Below, in pieces: positions 1 to 7,488 of a DNA stretch of 64,000 nucleotides. The notes below the pieces were generated by a model. It was given only the letters and a program-made list of their open reading frames with translations, did no database searches and was not told where the DNA came from. The stretch covers positions 1-64,000 of the forward strand of contig JADCFQ010000031.1 of assembly GCA_020249435.1 (NCBI GenBank), read 5' to 3'. The DNA is from Roseomonas sp. (GTDB lineage Bacteria > Pseudomonadota > Alphaproteobacteria > Acetobacterales > Acetobacteraceae). Each line of letters opens with the position of its first letter. Position 1 is the stretch's first letter. A program made the position numbers and the translations under genes.

Positions 1-67
1 AACGCACCCGCTTTTCAAGATCAACATAGCTGAACAGGGAACCAGCCACCGCGTCATTGCCACGCAT
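1..67 (-). CDS. IS5-family transposase, N-terminal fragment cut by window edge
   Basis: The minus strand from 67 down gives 22 residues beginning MRGNDAVAG and continuing LFSYVDLEKRVR, and the frame stays open to the window edge. This is the characteristic start of a widespread IS5-group DDE transposase (MRG-x-D...LFSYVDLE-x-RV). A GAGG Shine-Dalgarno motif lies a few bases before the ATG. The gene is too short to appear in ordinary ORF lists. The catalytic DDE part is outside the window, so whether the element is intact or active is unknown. Confidence 0.8.
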   Translation of the reverse strand, partial: MRGNDAVAGSLFSYVDLEKRVR

Positions 68-142
68 CGCAACCTCGACCAAATGCAACGACAGTGAATC
101 ATAAATACGCAAATCAGGCTACGAATTTCAGCAGCCTGCTAA
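1..142 (-). mobile_element. End of an IS5-type insertion sequence (truncated by window edge)
   Basis: Positions 1-67 encode the N-terminus of an IS5-type transposase on the minus strand, and 68-138 look like the element's terminal non-coding part. The outer end, near 120-138, reads as an inverted-repeat end with the core TTTCAGCAGCCTG, which I recall from this transposase group. It is followed by CTAA at 139-142, which fits the YTAR target duplicated by IS5-family elements. The other end lies outside the window, so the duplication cannot be confirmed here. The group assignment comes from the protein start; the exact boundary is inference. Confidence 0.65.
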
Positions 143-477
143 TCCCCCACCGCATCCAGCACATGCAGCGCATAGGTATAGGCCGCGCCGGCATTAAGCG
201 CGATGGCAACGCCAAGCGCTTCGGCGATTTCTTCCTTGGTGGCGCCAGCGGCCTTGGCCTTGCGCGCATGCGCATCAATACAGCCATCGCATTTCGTCGT
301 GATCGCAACGGCGAGCGCGATGAATTCCCGCGTTTTGGCATCCAGATGCTTGGTCTGCGCCGCACCATTTGAAAGCGCGACAAAGCCCTTGACGATATCG
401 GGGTGCAATTGCCCCAATTCCTTGCCGCGCGCCTTCAACCCCGCGCTGTATTCGGCCCAATTCTTCACTTCGGTCAT
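139..477 (-). CDS. Carboxymuconolactone decarboxylase/AhpD-like family protein
   Basis: This 112-residue protein has the AhpD core: C63-x-x-C66 followed by H70, within an all-alpha fold. In AhpD-like enzymes this cysteine pair performs peroxidase or disulfide-reductase chemistry; small single-domain members like this one usually have unproven substrates. The start has a G-rich Shine-Dalgarno (GGGGGGTGAG) and lies 14 bases after the upstream TPR gene, so the two are probably co-transcribed. The stop codon TAG sits inside the CTAA tetranucleotide that abuts the insertion sequence, so the protein appears full length although mobile DNA begins right at its end. The family call is firm and the substrate unknown. 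Confidence 0.85.
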   Translation of the reverse strand: MTEVKNWAEYSAGLKARGKELGQLHPDIVKGFVALSNGAAQTKHLDAKTREFIALAVAITTKCDGCIDAHARKAKAAGATKEEIAEALGVAIALNAGAAYTYALHVLDAVGD

Positions 478-491
478 GGCTCACCCCCCCT

Positions 492-1841
492 TCAATGCAT
501 CACGGCAGCCGCAGCGCTGGCATAGCCCACGCGGCGTTCCGGTGGCACAGGATGGCGCCCCGCCACGCGTTCCAGCAGCAGCCGCGCATCGGCCAGCATG
601 CCGGCCTTCATCGCCGCATCCAGGAAAAGCTGTTCCAGCACATCCTGCTGCGCATGGCTGCCGCCCATGCGATGCATCAGGCCAATGGCAGGGCGCATCA
701 CGGCCACCGCACGGGCATGATCACCACGCCCATGCGCCAACACGGCCTCACATACTGGCAGCGCCGCGTCGCGCAGAATCGGTGCGAGTGTCCCACCCGC
801 GGCAATGGCATCGCGAATGCCGTCCAATAGCCGCGCCGCCGCTTGGAAGCGCCCGGCCGCCACCAGCGCCATCATCCAATGCGGCAGGGTAAAGGCGGAA
901 AGGCAATCACCTATCCGCGCTTCCGCCTTATCTGCCAATTCATCCCAACGCGCGCCAACATTCACGCCCTGGCGCTGCAAGCGAAACAACATGGAAGCGG
1001 CATTCTGCACATCAATATACAAATCAGGTGCGGCTTCCGTCAGCGGGCTTTGCAGGTTGCGAAAGCCCTTGTCGTAAAGCGCCAGCACTTCCTCTGACTC
1101 CGCACGCTCCAGATGATACATGGCACGGTGCCACCACAAATGATGCGCCAGGTTGGAAGCACCTTCCCAATGCCTCTCCAAACCCGAGAGCCAGGCAATG
1201 CCCTCACCGCGGCGGCCCTGCATTTCCATCACATGCGCAACGGCATGCGCGGCCCATAAATCGCCGGGGTCAAGGTCAATCGCCGCGCGCCCGCTTTCTT
1301 CCGCCACCTGGTAATTGCCGCATTCCTCATGCGCGAAGCAGCGGCAGGCCAAAATGCTGCCAAAGGCCGGCAGCGCTGCGGTCCAATAAGGATAGACACT
1401 ATCCACCACGCGCTGCATCAGGCCGGCACGCCCCAGCCAAAACGCGTTGAAATGATGCAGGCGAAACGCCAGGATATCATGCGGGCGGTCGCGCAAAATC
1501 GCTTCCCACCCAGCCAGCGCCTTATCCAAATCGCCCTCGGCCCAGGCAGTCACGGCAGCCGCATGCGCCGCTTCGCGCGCGCTGGCCTTGGCGGCCAAGC
1601 GCGTCGCGGCGGCAGCCGCCTCACGCGCGGCGGGCAGCAGCGCTGCCTTATAGCCGAGCAGCGCAAAGGCTGTTTGCAACACCCGCGCCATCGGCATATC
1701 GCCATCCGCTTCCAGCAGCGCCTTCATGCGCGCGGGCGTATCAGCGCGATATTTCAGATAGCCCGTCACCACATGATCATAGGCGCGCGTCGCGGCCTCT
1801 GACGCGCTTGTAATGGCAAGGCCGTGCTGATCCTGGTGCAT
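492..1841 (-). CDS. Tetratricopeptide repeat protein, TTC38-like
   Basis: This 449-residue soluble protein is made of helical pairs typical of the TTC38 family, a TPR-like family present from bacteria to animals and without a defined biochemical role. Conserved-looking blocks include HDILAFRLHHF, FAHEECGNY and HHLWWHRAMY in the middle of the protein. I chose the start at 1841 because GGAGG lies about 8 bases before it, whereas the longer frame back to 1907 has no such signal. It is probably the first gene of a two-gene operon with the AhpD-like gene. There is no signal peptide or membrane segment. It may be a scaffold; no enzymatic motif is visible. Confidence 0.75.
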   Translation of the reverse strand: MHQDQHGLAITSASEAATRAYDHVVTGYLKYRADTPARMKALLEADGDMPMARVLQTAFALLGYKAALLPAAREAAAAATRLAAKASAREAAHAAAVTAWAEGDLDKALAGWEAILRDRPHDILAFRLHHFNAFWLGRAGLMQRVVDSVYPYWTAALPAFGSILACRCFAHEECGNYQVAEESGRAAIDLDPGDLWAAHAVAHVMEMQGRRGEGIAWLSGLERHWEGASNLAHHLWWHRAMYHLERAESEEVLALYDKGFRNLQSPLTEAAPDLYIDVQNAASMLFRLQRQGVNVGARWDELADKAEARIGDCLSAFTLPHWMMALVAAGRFQAAARLLDGIRDAIAAGGTLAPILRDAALPVCEAVLAHGRGDHARAVAVMRPAIGLMHRMGGSHAQQDVLEQLFLDAAMKAGMLADARLLLERVAGRHPVPPERRVGYASAAAAVMH

Positions 1842-1927
1842 GGAGAGCCTCCGAAATTCAAGCGCGAAGCTTGCCAGCCTTGGCCAAGCCGTGTCGAGTA
1901 TGCGCACCAGACGCAGGAGAGAAAGAA

Positions 1928-2158
1928 ATGTCCGAGGACACCCCCGAAGCCCGCCTGGCCGCGCTTAATGGCGCGATTGCCGCTCCGCGCGAGGCGAAAT
2001 CCACGGATACGCAGGGGTTCTCCTATGCTCGGTCTAATCGAAAGCCCAGGCTCTTACCCAGTGCCCCGGACCATAGCGCGGCTTCTCGAGCCGCGCCTAC
2101 CATAAGTTGGCTCTTGTCTAGCTTGTTACCTCTTGGTGTCCAAGTTGCACTGGAGTGA
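1928..2158 (+). CDS. Small hypothetical protein, possibly a decayed gene
   Basis: A 76-residue frame with a good Shine-Dalgarno (AGGAGAGAAAG) starts MSEDTPEARLAALNG. The first 35 or so residues have coding-like composition and faintly resemble small phage gpW-type or head-tail joining proteins (an impression, not a search result). The second half looks random, contains a strong inverted repeat at 2076-2096, and overlaps the convergent secreted-protein gene by 33 bases. The likely reading is a short gene whose 3' part has been lost or replaced. It is transcribed divergently from the TPR gene. Confidence 0.35.
   Translation: MSEDTPEARLAALNGAIAAPREAKSTDTQGFSYARSNRKPRLLPSAPDHSAASRAAPTISWLLSSLLPLGVQVALE
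2076..2096. repeat. Perfect 8-bp inverted repeat (hairpin)
   Basis: GCGCGGCT and AGCCGCGC flank a 5-base loop. It lies about 30 bases beyond the stop of the minus-strand secreted-protein gene and may end its transcript, but no T-run follows on the minus strand, so it is weak as an intrinsic terminator. Confidence 0.55.
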
Positions 2159-2647
2159 TCCAGAGCAAGAGATCGAAGACACGTTGGCCGAATAAGAACC
2201 GTTGATGCCAGTAATATTGAATGTCGCTGTGATCGTGGAGCTCGACATTTCGCAGCCGACGGAGGCTTGTTGAAAGCTGTACCCGACTTGGGGGGAGATA
2301 GAACAGGTTCCAAATTTACCGTCCCAATCGCCGTTTTGGATCGAGTTCATGATCTGGTTTCCGCCAGCCATGACCTTGAAGCCTTGTACCCAGCTACCAT
2401 TGATATAACTGTAGCAGCTGCCGGAGTTCTTCATCTCTGTGTAAATCTGCGCATTGGTACCGGGGGCGATCGGTTTGGGGTTGTCCAAATCGTTGGCATA
2501 CCAGCAAGTATCGCCGGAATTTTGCACGGTGATTGTTTGGTCTGTGCCATTGTACACCGTCATGTACCAACCCGTGCCTGCGAAACTTGGTGAACACGCC
2601 ATAGCCCAAAAGGCCAATGCAGCAAGAGACGCTGTTTTAGAACACAT
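2126..2647 (-). CDS. Secreted cysteine-rich protein of unknown function
   Basis: This 173-residue protein has a clear Sec signal peptide (hydrophobic segment about 8-20, probable cleavage after SFA near residue 23). The mature part is about 150 residues, rich in Ser, Asn, Gly and Tyr, with six cysteines, enough for three disulfides, and predicted beta-rich stretches such as WYMTVYNGTDQTITV. I do not recognise the family. An excellent Shine-Dalgarno (AGGAGG) precedes the ATG. It has its own leader with a hairpin and lies after the dut terminator, so it is transcribed alone. Base and codon use is visibly less GC-rich than the neighbours, suggesting acquisition by transfer. A binding or surface role is a guess. 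Confidence 0.7.
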   Translation of the reverse strand: MCSKTASLAALAFWAMACSPSFAGTGWYMTVYNGTDQTITVQNSGDTCWYANDLDNPKPIAPGTNAQIYTEMKNSGSCYSYINGSWVQGFKVMAGGNQIMNSIQNGDWDGKFGTCSISPQVGYSFQQASVGCEMSSSTITATFNITGINGSYSANVSSISCSGSLQCNLDTKR

Positions 2648-2692
2648 TGTTTGATCCTCCTGATGAGAGTGGGTTGATTATTGCGTCAGCTT

Positions 2693-2712
2693 CGACGGGC
2701 CGCTGCCCGTCG
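2693..2712 (-). promoter_or_regulatory. Leader hairpin upstream of the secreted-protein gene
   Basis: CGACGGGC and GCCCGTCG form a perfect 8-bp stem with loop CGCT, about 46 bases before the minus-strand start at 2647. The rest of the gap (2648-2888) is AT-rich near 2750-2780, where the promoter probably lies; I see no other gene there. The function (mRNA stability, attenuation, or protein binding) is unknown. Confidence 0.5.
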
Positions 2713-2888
2713 CAATGGTTACAGCACGGGCGCGTCGCGGGTTCTGTGATTTTTGCTACAAAAAGGCATAATTTTTTTCGGGCGCTGAAAAAAGATCATT
2801 CCGCCCCCCAGCAGCGTGATGACCCTCACCGATACGCGCGCCCCGCCGAGGGCATCAGCGGCGCCACTGACCAAATTCTAATAGGGAT

Positions 2889-2917
2889 CAAAAAGAATTT
2901 TCGTTGGACTGACGAAA
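2889..2917 (-). terminator. Intrinsic terminator of the coaBC-dut operon
   Basis: Immediately after the dut stop codon the minus strand reads TTTCGT, a 7-base loop, ACGAAA, then ATTCTTTTT. The stem is short and AT-rich, but the T-run and the position make a Rho-independent terminator likely. Confidence 0.55.
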
Positions 2918-3370
2918 TTAAGCTTTCGTCCCGGTACTGCCGAAGCCGCCCACCCCGCGTGTGGTTTCCGGCAGTTCGGTCACTTCCCGCCAAACGCCGC
3001 GCGTCACTGGCGCCAGCACGGCCTGGGCGATGCGCATGCCGCGTTCCACGGTGAAGGGTTCGGTCCCTGCATTCATCAGAATGACACCCAATTCGCCGCG
3101 ATAATCCTCGTCTATCGTGCCGGGGCTATTGGGCAGCGTAATGCCGTTTTTCAGTGCCAAACCCGATCTGGGCCGCACCTGAATCTCATACCCCGTCGGG
3201 ATCGCCATTTTGAGGCCGGTCGGGATCAAGGCGCGCCCACCGGGCGGGATCACCACCGGCGCGCTGATGGCGGCCAGCAAATCCATTCCCGCCGCCCCAT
3301 CGGTGGCATAGCTCGGCAGTGGCAAATCCGCGCCATGGGGCAGGCGTATGACGGCGATTTCGGGGTTCAT
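2918..3370 (-). CDS. dut: Deoxyuridine 5'-triphosphate nucleotidohydrolase (dUTPase)
   Basis: It hydrolyses dUTP to dUMP and pyrophosphate, supplying the dTMP precursor and keeping uracil out of DNA; the family acts as a homotrimer in the cytoplasm. All five dUTPase motifs are present in 150 residues: GAAGMDL near 25, PRSGLA near 67, the [10 protein letters not shown] motif near 84 with the catalytic Asp, ERGMRIAQ near 109, and the C-terminal P-loop-like [10 protein letters not shown]. The ATG overlaps the coaBC stop (ATGA), the usual dut-coaBC coupling, and a terminator follows. Confidence 0.97.
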   Translation of the reverse strand: MNPEIAVIRLPHGADLPLPSYATDGAAGMDLLAAISAPVVIPPGGRALIPTGLKMAIPTGYEIQVRPRSGLALKNGITLPNSPGTIDEDYRGELGVILMNAGTEPFTVERGMRIAQAVLAPVTRGVWREVTELPETTRGVGGFGSTGTKA

Positions 3371-4557
3371 GCCAAAGCCTCTGCAATGCGCGCGGCAAGG
3401 CTTGCCGCGACCTCTTCCTTTTTCATGCGCGGCCAGGCTTCCGTGCCCTTCGGCGTGATCAGCAGCACGGTATTCTCCGCGCCCCCCATCACATCGCCCG
3501 AGACATCATTGGCAATGATCCAATCGCAGCCCTTTTTCTTGCGCTTGGCGCGCGCATGGTCTTCCAGCTTTTCGGTCTCGGCCGCGAACCCCACCACCAG
3601 CTTCGGCCGGTGCGGACCGGCGGCGGAAAGTGTCGCCAGGATATCGGGATTGAGGGCGAGGGCGATGGGCGGTGGTACCTCGCCCGCGATCTTCTTTATT
3701 TTCTGATCGGCGGCTGCGGCGCTCCGCCAATCCGCGACCGCGGCGGCGCAAATCGCGACATCGGCGGGCAGTGCCGCTTGGCAGGCCGCCAGCATATCGC
3801 GCGCCGATTCCACATGCCGCACGGTGACACCTTTCGGATCAGGCAGCGCGACAGGGCCAGAGACCAAAGTCACCCGCGCGCCAAGCGCGGCAAGCGCTGC
3901 GGCAATCGCATGGCCCTGCTTGCCGCTACTGCGATTGGCGATGTAGCGCACCGGGTCAATCGGTTCATGCGTCGGGCCACTTGTCACCAGCACATGGCGA
4001 CCGTGCAGCGGCTGCGCGACGGGTGTCAGCGCTGCCTCGACCGCCGCCAGAAGTGCCGCCGGTTCAATCAGCCGGCCCGGCCCCGATTCCGGTTCCGCCA
4101 TGGCGCCCACTTCCGGCCCGGCCAGCATCACCCCCCGCGCGCGCAAGCTCGTGATATTCGCCTGCGTCGCCGCATTTTCCCACATGGCCGGGTTCATCGC
4201 CGGCGCCACCATGATCGGCGCGCGGGTCGCCAGCAGCACGCAAGTCGCCAAATCATCCGCCAGCCCATGCGTCATCTTCGCCAGCAAATCCGCCGAAGCG
4301 GGGGCCACCAGCACCAGATCAGGCAGCCGCGCCAGGCGGATATGGCCGATATCCGCTTCCGCCGCCCAAAGATCATCATGCACTGCCTGGCCTGTGATGG
4401 CGGCAAGAGCCTCCTTGGTCACAAAACGCGCGCCGCCTGCGGTCAGGATGGCGGTCACACTCGCCCCCGCCTTGCGCGCGAGCCGCGTGAATTCCAGCAC
4501 CTTATAGGCAGCGACCGAGCCCGAGACGATCAGCAGGATTTTGCGACCAGCAATCAT
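3367..4557 (-). CDS. coaBC: Bifunctional phosphopantothenoylcysteine decarboxylase/phosphopantothenate-cysteine ligase
   Basis: This two-domain enzyme of coenzyme A synthesis joins 4'-phosphopantothenate to cysteine (C-terminal CoaB, CTP-dependent in bacteria) and decarboxylates the product (N-terminal CoaC, FMN-dependent). Seen in 396 residues: GSVAAYK near 12 for FMN binding, the APAMNPAMW block of the CoaC active site near 117, then [16 protein letters not shown] opening CoaB near 190 and the nearby SSGK. The start at 4557 gives the standard [11 protein letters not shown] beginning; the longer frame to 4617 adds an unlikely leader. It is coupled to dut by a 4-base overlap. Confidence 0.96.
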   Translation of the reverse strand: MIAGRKILLIVSGSVAAYKVLEFTRLARKAGASVTAILTAGGARFVTKEALAAITGQAVHDDLWAAEADIGHIRLARLPDLVLVAPASADLLAKMTHGLADDLATCVLLATRAPIMVAPAMNPAMWENAATQANITSLRARGVMLAGPEVGAMAEPESGPGRLIEPAALLAAVEAALTPVAQPLHGRHVLVTSGPTHEPIDPVRYIANRSSGKQGHAIAAALAALGARVTLVSGPVALPDPKGVTVRHVESARDMLAACQAALPADVAICAAAVADWRSAAAADQKIKKIAGEVPPPIALALNPDILATLSAAGPHRPKLVVGFAAETEKLEDHARAKRKKKGCDWIIANDVSGDVMGGAENTVLLITPKGTEAWPRMKKEEVAASLAARIAEALA

Positions 4558-4811
4558 GGGGCCAAGCCTAACCCAGAAGCCGCGTGAAGGATACGCCGAA
4601 GGGCGTGATGGAGGCACTGGCCTTTTGAAAGGCTACCCTACGGCTGGGGGCGAGCCTCTGGGTGTCGGTGACCCAGGCTTGGCCGCTGCCTAGGGTCTCA
4701 GCCCGGAGCAGGCGGCAATCGGGGCAAAATCCCATAAAATCAGATCAATCCTCTCCTCCGCGCTGATCTGAAGCCGCGTGGCAATCAGGCTTTCATGCCA
4801 TCGTCTTGGTC

Positions 4812-5465
4812 TTACCCAGCGCGTCCCTTGCGTTCGATCTGTTCTACCTTGGGCCATATGGATTTGAACAAAGCCTCCCGCAGCGGAAGATCGGCACAAT
4901 TCGCCGGCGCGTAATCCGGGTGCAATTCACGCGCGAGCACGCGGCGCAGCGCATCAAAGCGGTGGCGATCCATCTCATCGGCCTCTTCGGTCAGCATCCG
5001 CGCCTCGGCGGCCAAGGCGCGGCGCTTCCAGGCTTCCCGTTCCGCGATCAGTAGCCGGCAGGCATCGCGGAGCTTTTGCATATTCTCCCGCTCGGCCATC
5101 AGCACGCGGGCCGCTTCCCGCAGTTTTTCCAGCAATTTCTGCTGCTCTTCATCACCGGATTGGCCAAGGGGCGGCGCAGCGGCGGGGGTTTCCGGTGGCC
5201 TTTCCAGCTTGGGTGTGGGGCCTTGCGGTGGCGCGGCAGCGGGGGCCGGCGCGGGTTTGCGAACGGCGGGCGGACCCTTAGGCCGGGACACAGGCCACCA
5301 GCCGTGATCGTCAATGGCGCCAACAACGCCCGCTTGCTCCATGCGTTGCAGGTAGTCGAGCGCCAGGCTCCAGCGGATCCCAAGGCCATCTGCCAGGGCG
5401 CTGGTATTGATCCTTGGCTGGCGCCGCACGAAGCGCACCGCATCGGCATAGGTTGGAATCGGCAT
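4812..5465 (-). CDS. Winged-helix/coiled-coil protein with a J-domain-like C-terminus
   Basis: This is a 217-residue soluble protein of unusual architecture. Residues about 5-60 (VRFVRRQPRINTSALADGL, then RMEQAGVVG) resemble the FtsK gamma winged helix, which in FtsK reads KOPS DNA. Residues 62-100 are a Pro/Ala-rich linker. Residues 105-165 form a charged, probably coiled-coil helix. Residues 169-212 look like a short J domain, with LARELHPDY carrying the Hsp70-stimulating HPD tripeptide at 182-184. It is a single gene, separated from coaBC by about 250 bases. The domain calls rest on sequence resemblance only. A DNA-linked co-chaperone is possible; the function is not known. Confidence 0.6.
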   Translation of the reverse strand: MPIPTYADAVRFVRRQPRINTSALADGLGIRWSLALDYLQRMEQAGVVGAIDDHGWWPVSRPKGPPAVRKPAPAPAAAPPQGPTPKLERPPETPAAAPPLGQSGDEEQQKLLEKLREAARVLMAERENMQKLRDACRLLIAEREAWKRRALAAEARMLTEEADEMDRHRFDALRRVLARELHPDYAPANCADLPLREALFKSIWPKVEQIERKGRAG

Positions 5466-5563
5466 GGCCCACGATCAGGCGATCCAGGGTGGATCACCTG
5501 AGGGCATTTTCGCCTGACCCGGTTAAGTTACCGTGAAGCGCGCCACCGTCTGCGCCGGAAGGG

Positions 5564-6547
5564 TTAACCAGCGGTGATTTTGGCCGCCCGTACAACCTCG
5601 GCCCAGGCTGCCGTTTCACGTTCCATGCGCGCGGCCAAGGCTTCCGGCGTGGAAGGCACCACCAGCGCGCCGGCATCAAAGGCACGTTTGCGGATGGCGG
5701 GATCGGCCAGCACCTCATTCAACTTTTGGGCCAGCAAGCGCGCCACAGGTTCCGGCGTGCCGCGCGGCGCGAAAAGGCTGAACCAGACATTGAGGTCGAG
5801 GTCCGCCAGCCCTTCTTCCTTCGCCGAGGGGATATTCGGCATGCCCGGATGGCGTTCATTGGAACTGACGCAAAGCGCGCGTAGCTTGCCATCCGCGACG
5901 AGTGGCGTCAGTGGCGGCGGCGAATTCATGTAGAATTGCACGCGCCCCGCGATCAGGTCGCGGATGGTCTCACCAGTGCCGCGATAGGGCACATGCAGCA
6001 TGTCAATGCCCGCGCGCAGCTTGAGCAATTCCGCGCCGAGGTGATGCATGGACCCAACGCCCGCCGAGGCATAGGTCAGATCGCCCGGCCGTTGCTTGGC
6101 ATAGGCGATGAATTCCCGCATCGAATTTACCGGCACCGACGGGTGGGTGACGAAAAGCTGCGGTGTATCGGTGATTTGCCCGATCGGCATGAAATCTCGC
6201 GCCGGCACAATGCCGCCCAAGGTGCCAACGGCAACTCGCCCGGTCATGGTGCCGCAATAGCCACAGAGCAGCGTATGGCCATCGGGCCGCGCTTGCAGCA
6301 CGGAAGTCAGGCCAACCACATCATTCCCGCCGGGGCGATTTTCCACCACCATTGAACCACCCAGCGCGCGGCCCAACTGATCGGCGATCAGCCTTGCGCT
6401 GAAATCCGTGCCGCCACCGGCAGGCGATGGCACCACCAGCGTAATGGGCCGATTGGGGAAGGTGTCCTGCGCGCGCACCAGCGCGGGCGTGCTGAGAACG
6501 CCAAGGGCTGCACCGGTCAGCGTGCGGCGGGAAATTCTGTGCTGCAT
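5564..6547 (-). CDS. Bug-family (TctC-type) tripartite tricarboxylate transporter substrate-binding protein
   Basis: This 327-residue periplasmic binding protein begins with a signal peptide with a Tat-like RR near the start (SRRTLTGAALGVLSTPA) and ends it at ALVRAQ. The mature part opens FPNRPITLVVPSPAGGG, the hallmark of Bug receptors, followed by VVENRPGG and the ARPDGHTLL motif. Such receptors bind small carboxylates or amino acids and normally deliver them to TctAB, but no permease genes lie nearby. It follows the SDR gene by 17 bases, so the two are an operon and the ligand may be linked to the SDR or the divergent amidohydrolase. The ligand cannot be predicted. Confidence 0.9.
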   Translation of the reverse strand: MQHRISRRTLTGAALGVLSTPALVRAQDTFPNRPITLVVPSPAGGGTDFSARLIADQLGRALGGSMVVENRPGGNDVVGLTSVLQARPDGHTLLCGYCGTMTGRVAVGTLGGIVPARDFMPIGQITDTPQLFVTHPSVPVNSMREFIAYAKQRPGDLTYASAGVGSMHHLGAELLKLRAGIDMLHVPYRGTGETIRDLIAGRVQFYMNSPPPLTPLVADGKLRALCVSSNERHPGMPNIPSAKEEGLADLDLNVWFSLFAPRGTPEPVARLLAQKLNEVLADPAIRKRAFDAGALVVPSTPEALAARMERETAAWAEVVRAAKITAG

Positions 6548-6564
6548 GGTTTTGCCCCTTGGTG

Positions 6565-7368
6565 TCAGACCGCGCCCGTTGCGGTGATGCCGCCATCCAC
6601 GATCAATTCCGTCCCCGTAATGTGCTTGGCTTCATTGGAGACCAGGAACAGCACCGCATGGGCGATATCCCAGCCATCACCCATTTTGCCGAGCGGTACT
6701 TGCGCATCACGCTTGGCGATGAGCGCGGCGGCGTCATTGCCGCCCAATTGGCGCACCAGCCGATGTTCGACCAAAGGCGTATGCATCAGCCCCGGCACCA
6801 CGGTATTGCAGCGCACGCCCGCCTTCGCGTTTTCAATCGCGACTGATTTGGACAGCGCGACAATGCCGTATTTGGTCGCGCTATAGGCAACATGCGGCCG
6901 CGCCGCCTGCATCCGATAGCCAGCGATGGAGGAGATATTCACAATCGCACTCCCTGGCCGCTTCTTCAGATGTGGGAGCGCGAATTTACAGCCAAGGAAA
7001 GCGGATTTCAGGTTGAAATCCACCTGGCGATCCCAAACCTCCTCCGGCATGGATTCCGCGCCGCCGGGGTGTGAGCCGCCGACATTATTCACCATGATAT
7101 CCAATTGGCCATAACGCGCGACACCGGCTTCCACCGCCGCCTGGAAGCTTTCGGAATCGAGCACATCGCAGATATGCGAGGCTGCCTCGCCGCCTTCCGA
7201 TTTGATGATGCTGATGGTTTCCTCAACCGCAGCGGCGTTATTGTCCAGGCCAAAGACCTTGGCGCCCTGGCGCGCGAGCAACACGGCCGTCGCCTTGCCA
7301 TTGCCCCAACCGGGACCGACTGAACCCGCCCCCGTGACGATGGCGACCTTGCCTTTGAGACTGAGCAT
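6565..7368 (-). CDS. Short-chain dehydrogenase/reductase (SDR) family oxidoreductase
   Basis: This 267-residue classical SDR carries the NAD(P)-binding TGAGSVGPGWGNG loop at about 12-24, NNVGG near 93, the catalytic Ser in NISSIAGYRM near 146, and the Tyr-Lys pair in YSATKYG near 161. An acidic residue after the second strand (LDNN) favours NAD over NADP. The C-terminus TGTELIVDGGITA is typical. An AGGAGG-type Shine-Dalgarno precedes the start. It is the first gene of a minus-strand operon with the Bug receptor and diverges from the amidohydrolase, suggesting a small catabolic locus. The substrate is unknown. Confidence 0.9.
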   Translation of the reverse strand: MLSLKGKVAIVTGAGSVGPGWGNGKATAVLLARQGAKVFGLDNNAAAVEETISIIKSEGGEAASHICDVLDSESFQAAVEAGVARYGQLDIMVNNVGGSHPGGAESMPEEVWDRQVDFNLKSAFLGCKFALPHLKKRPGSAIVNISSIAGYRMQAARPHVAYSATKYGIVALSKSVAIENAKAGVRCNTVVPGLMHTPLVEHRLVRQLGGNDAAALIAKRDAQVPLGKMGDGWDIAHAVLFLVSNEAKHITGTELIVDGGITATGAV

Positions 7369-7488
7369 GCTTTCCTCCGACTTGCTTTGGGGCGAAGCAT
7401 CCGCGCTTCACGCCGCGCCGTCCAGACCCCCCGCTTTCGGGGCTTCGGTTTCGCGGTAAGCTGAAGCCGCCCAGATCGGAGAGCCCTG

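Noticed and set aside
2647-3054. Plus-strand 135-residue frame opposite dut
   Set aside because: It is antisense to dut with no Shine-Dalgarno or recognisable domain.
4690-4899. Minus-strand 69-residue frame overlapping the end of the winged-helix gene, with coding-like codon use
   Set aside because: No good start or Shine-Dalgarno is visible, the upstream part is antiphase to the neighbouring gene, and no homologue could be recalled. A short gene of about 45 residues remains possible.
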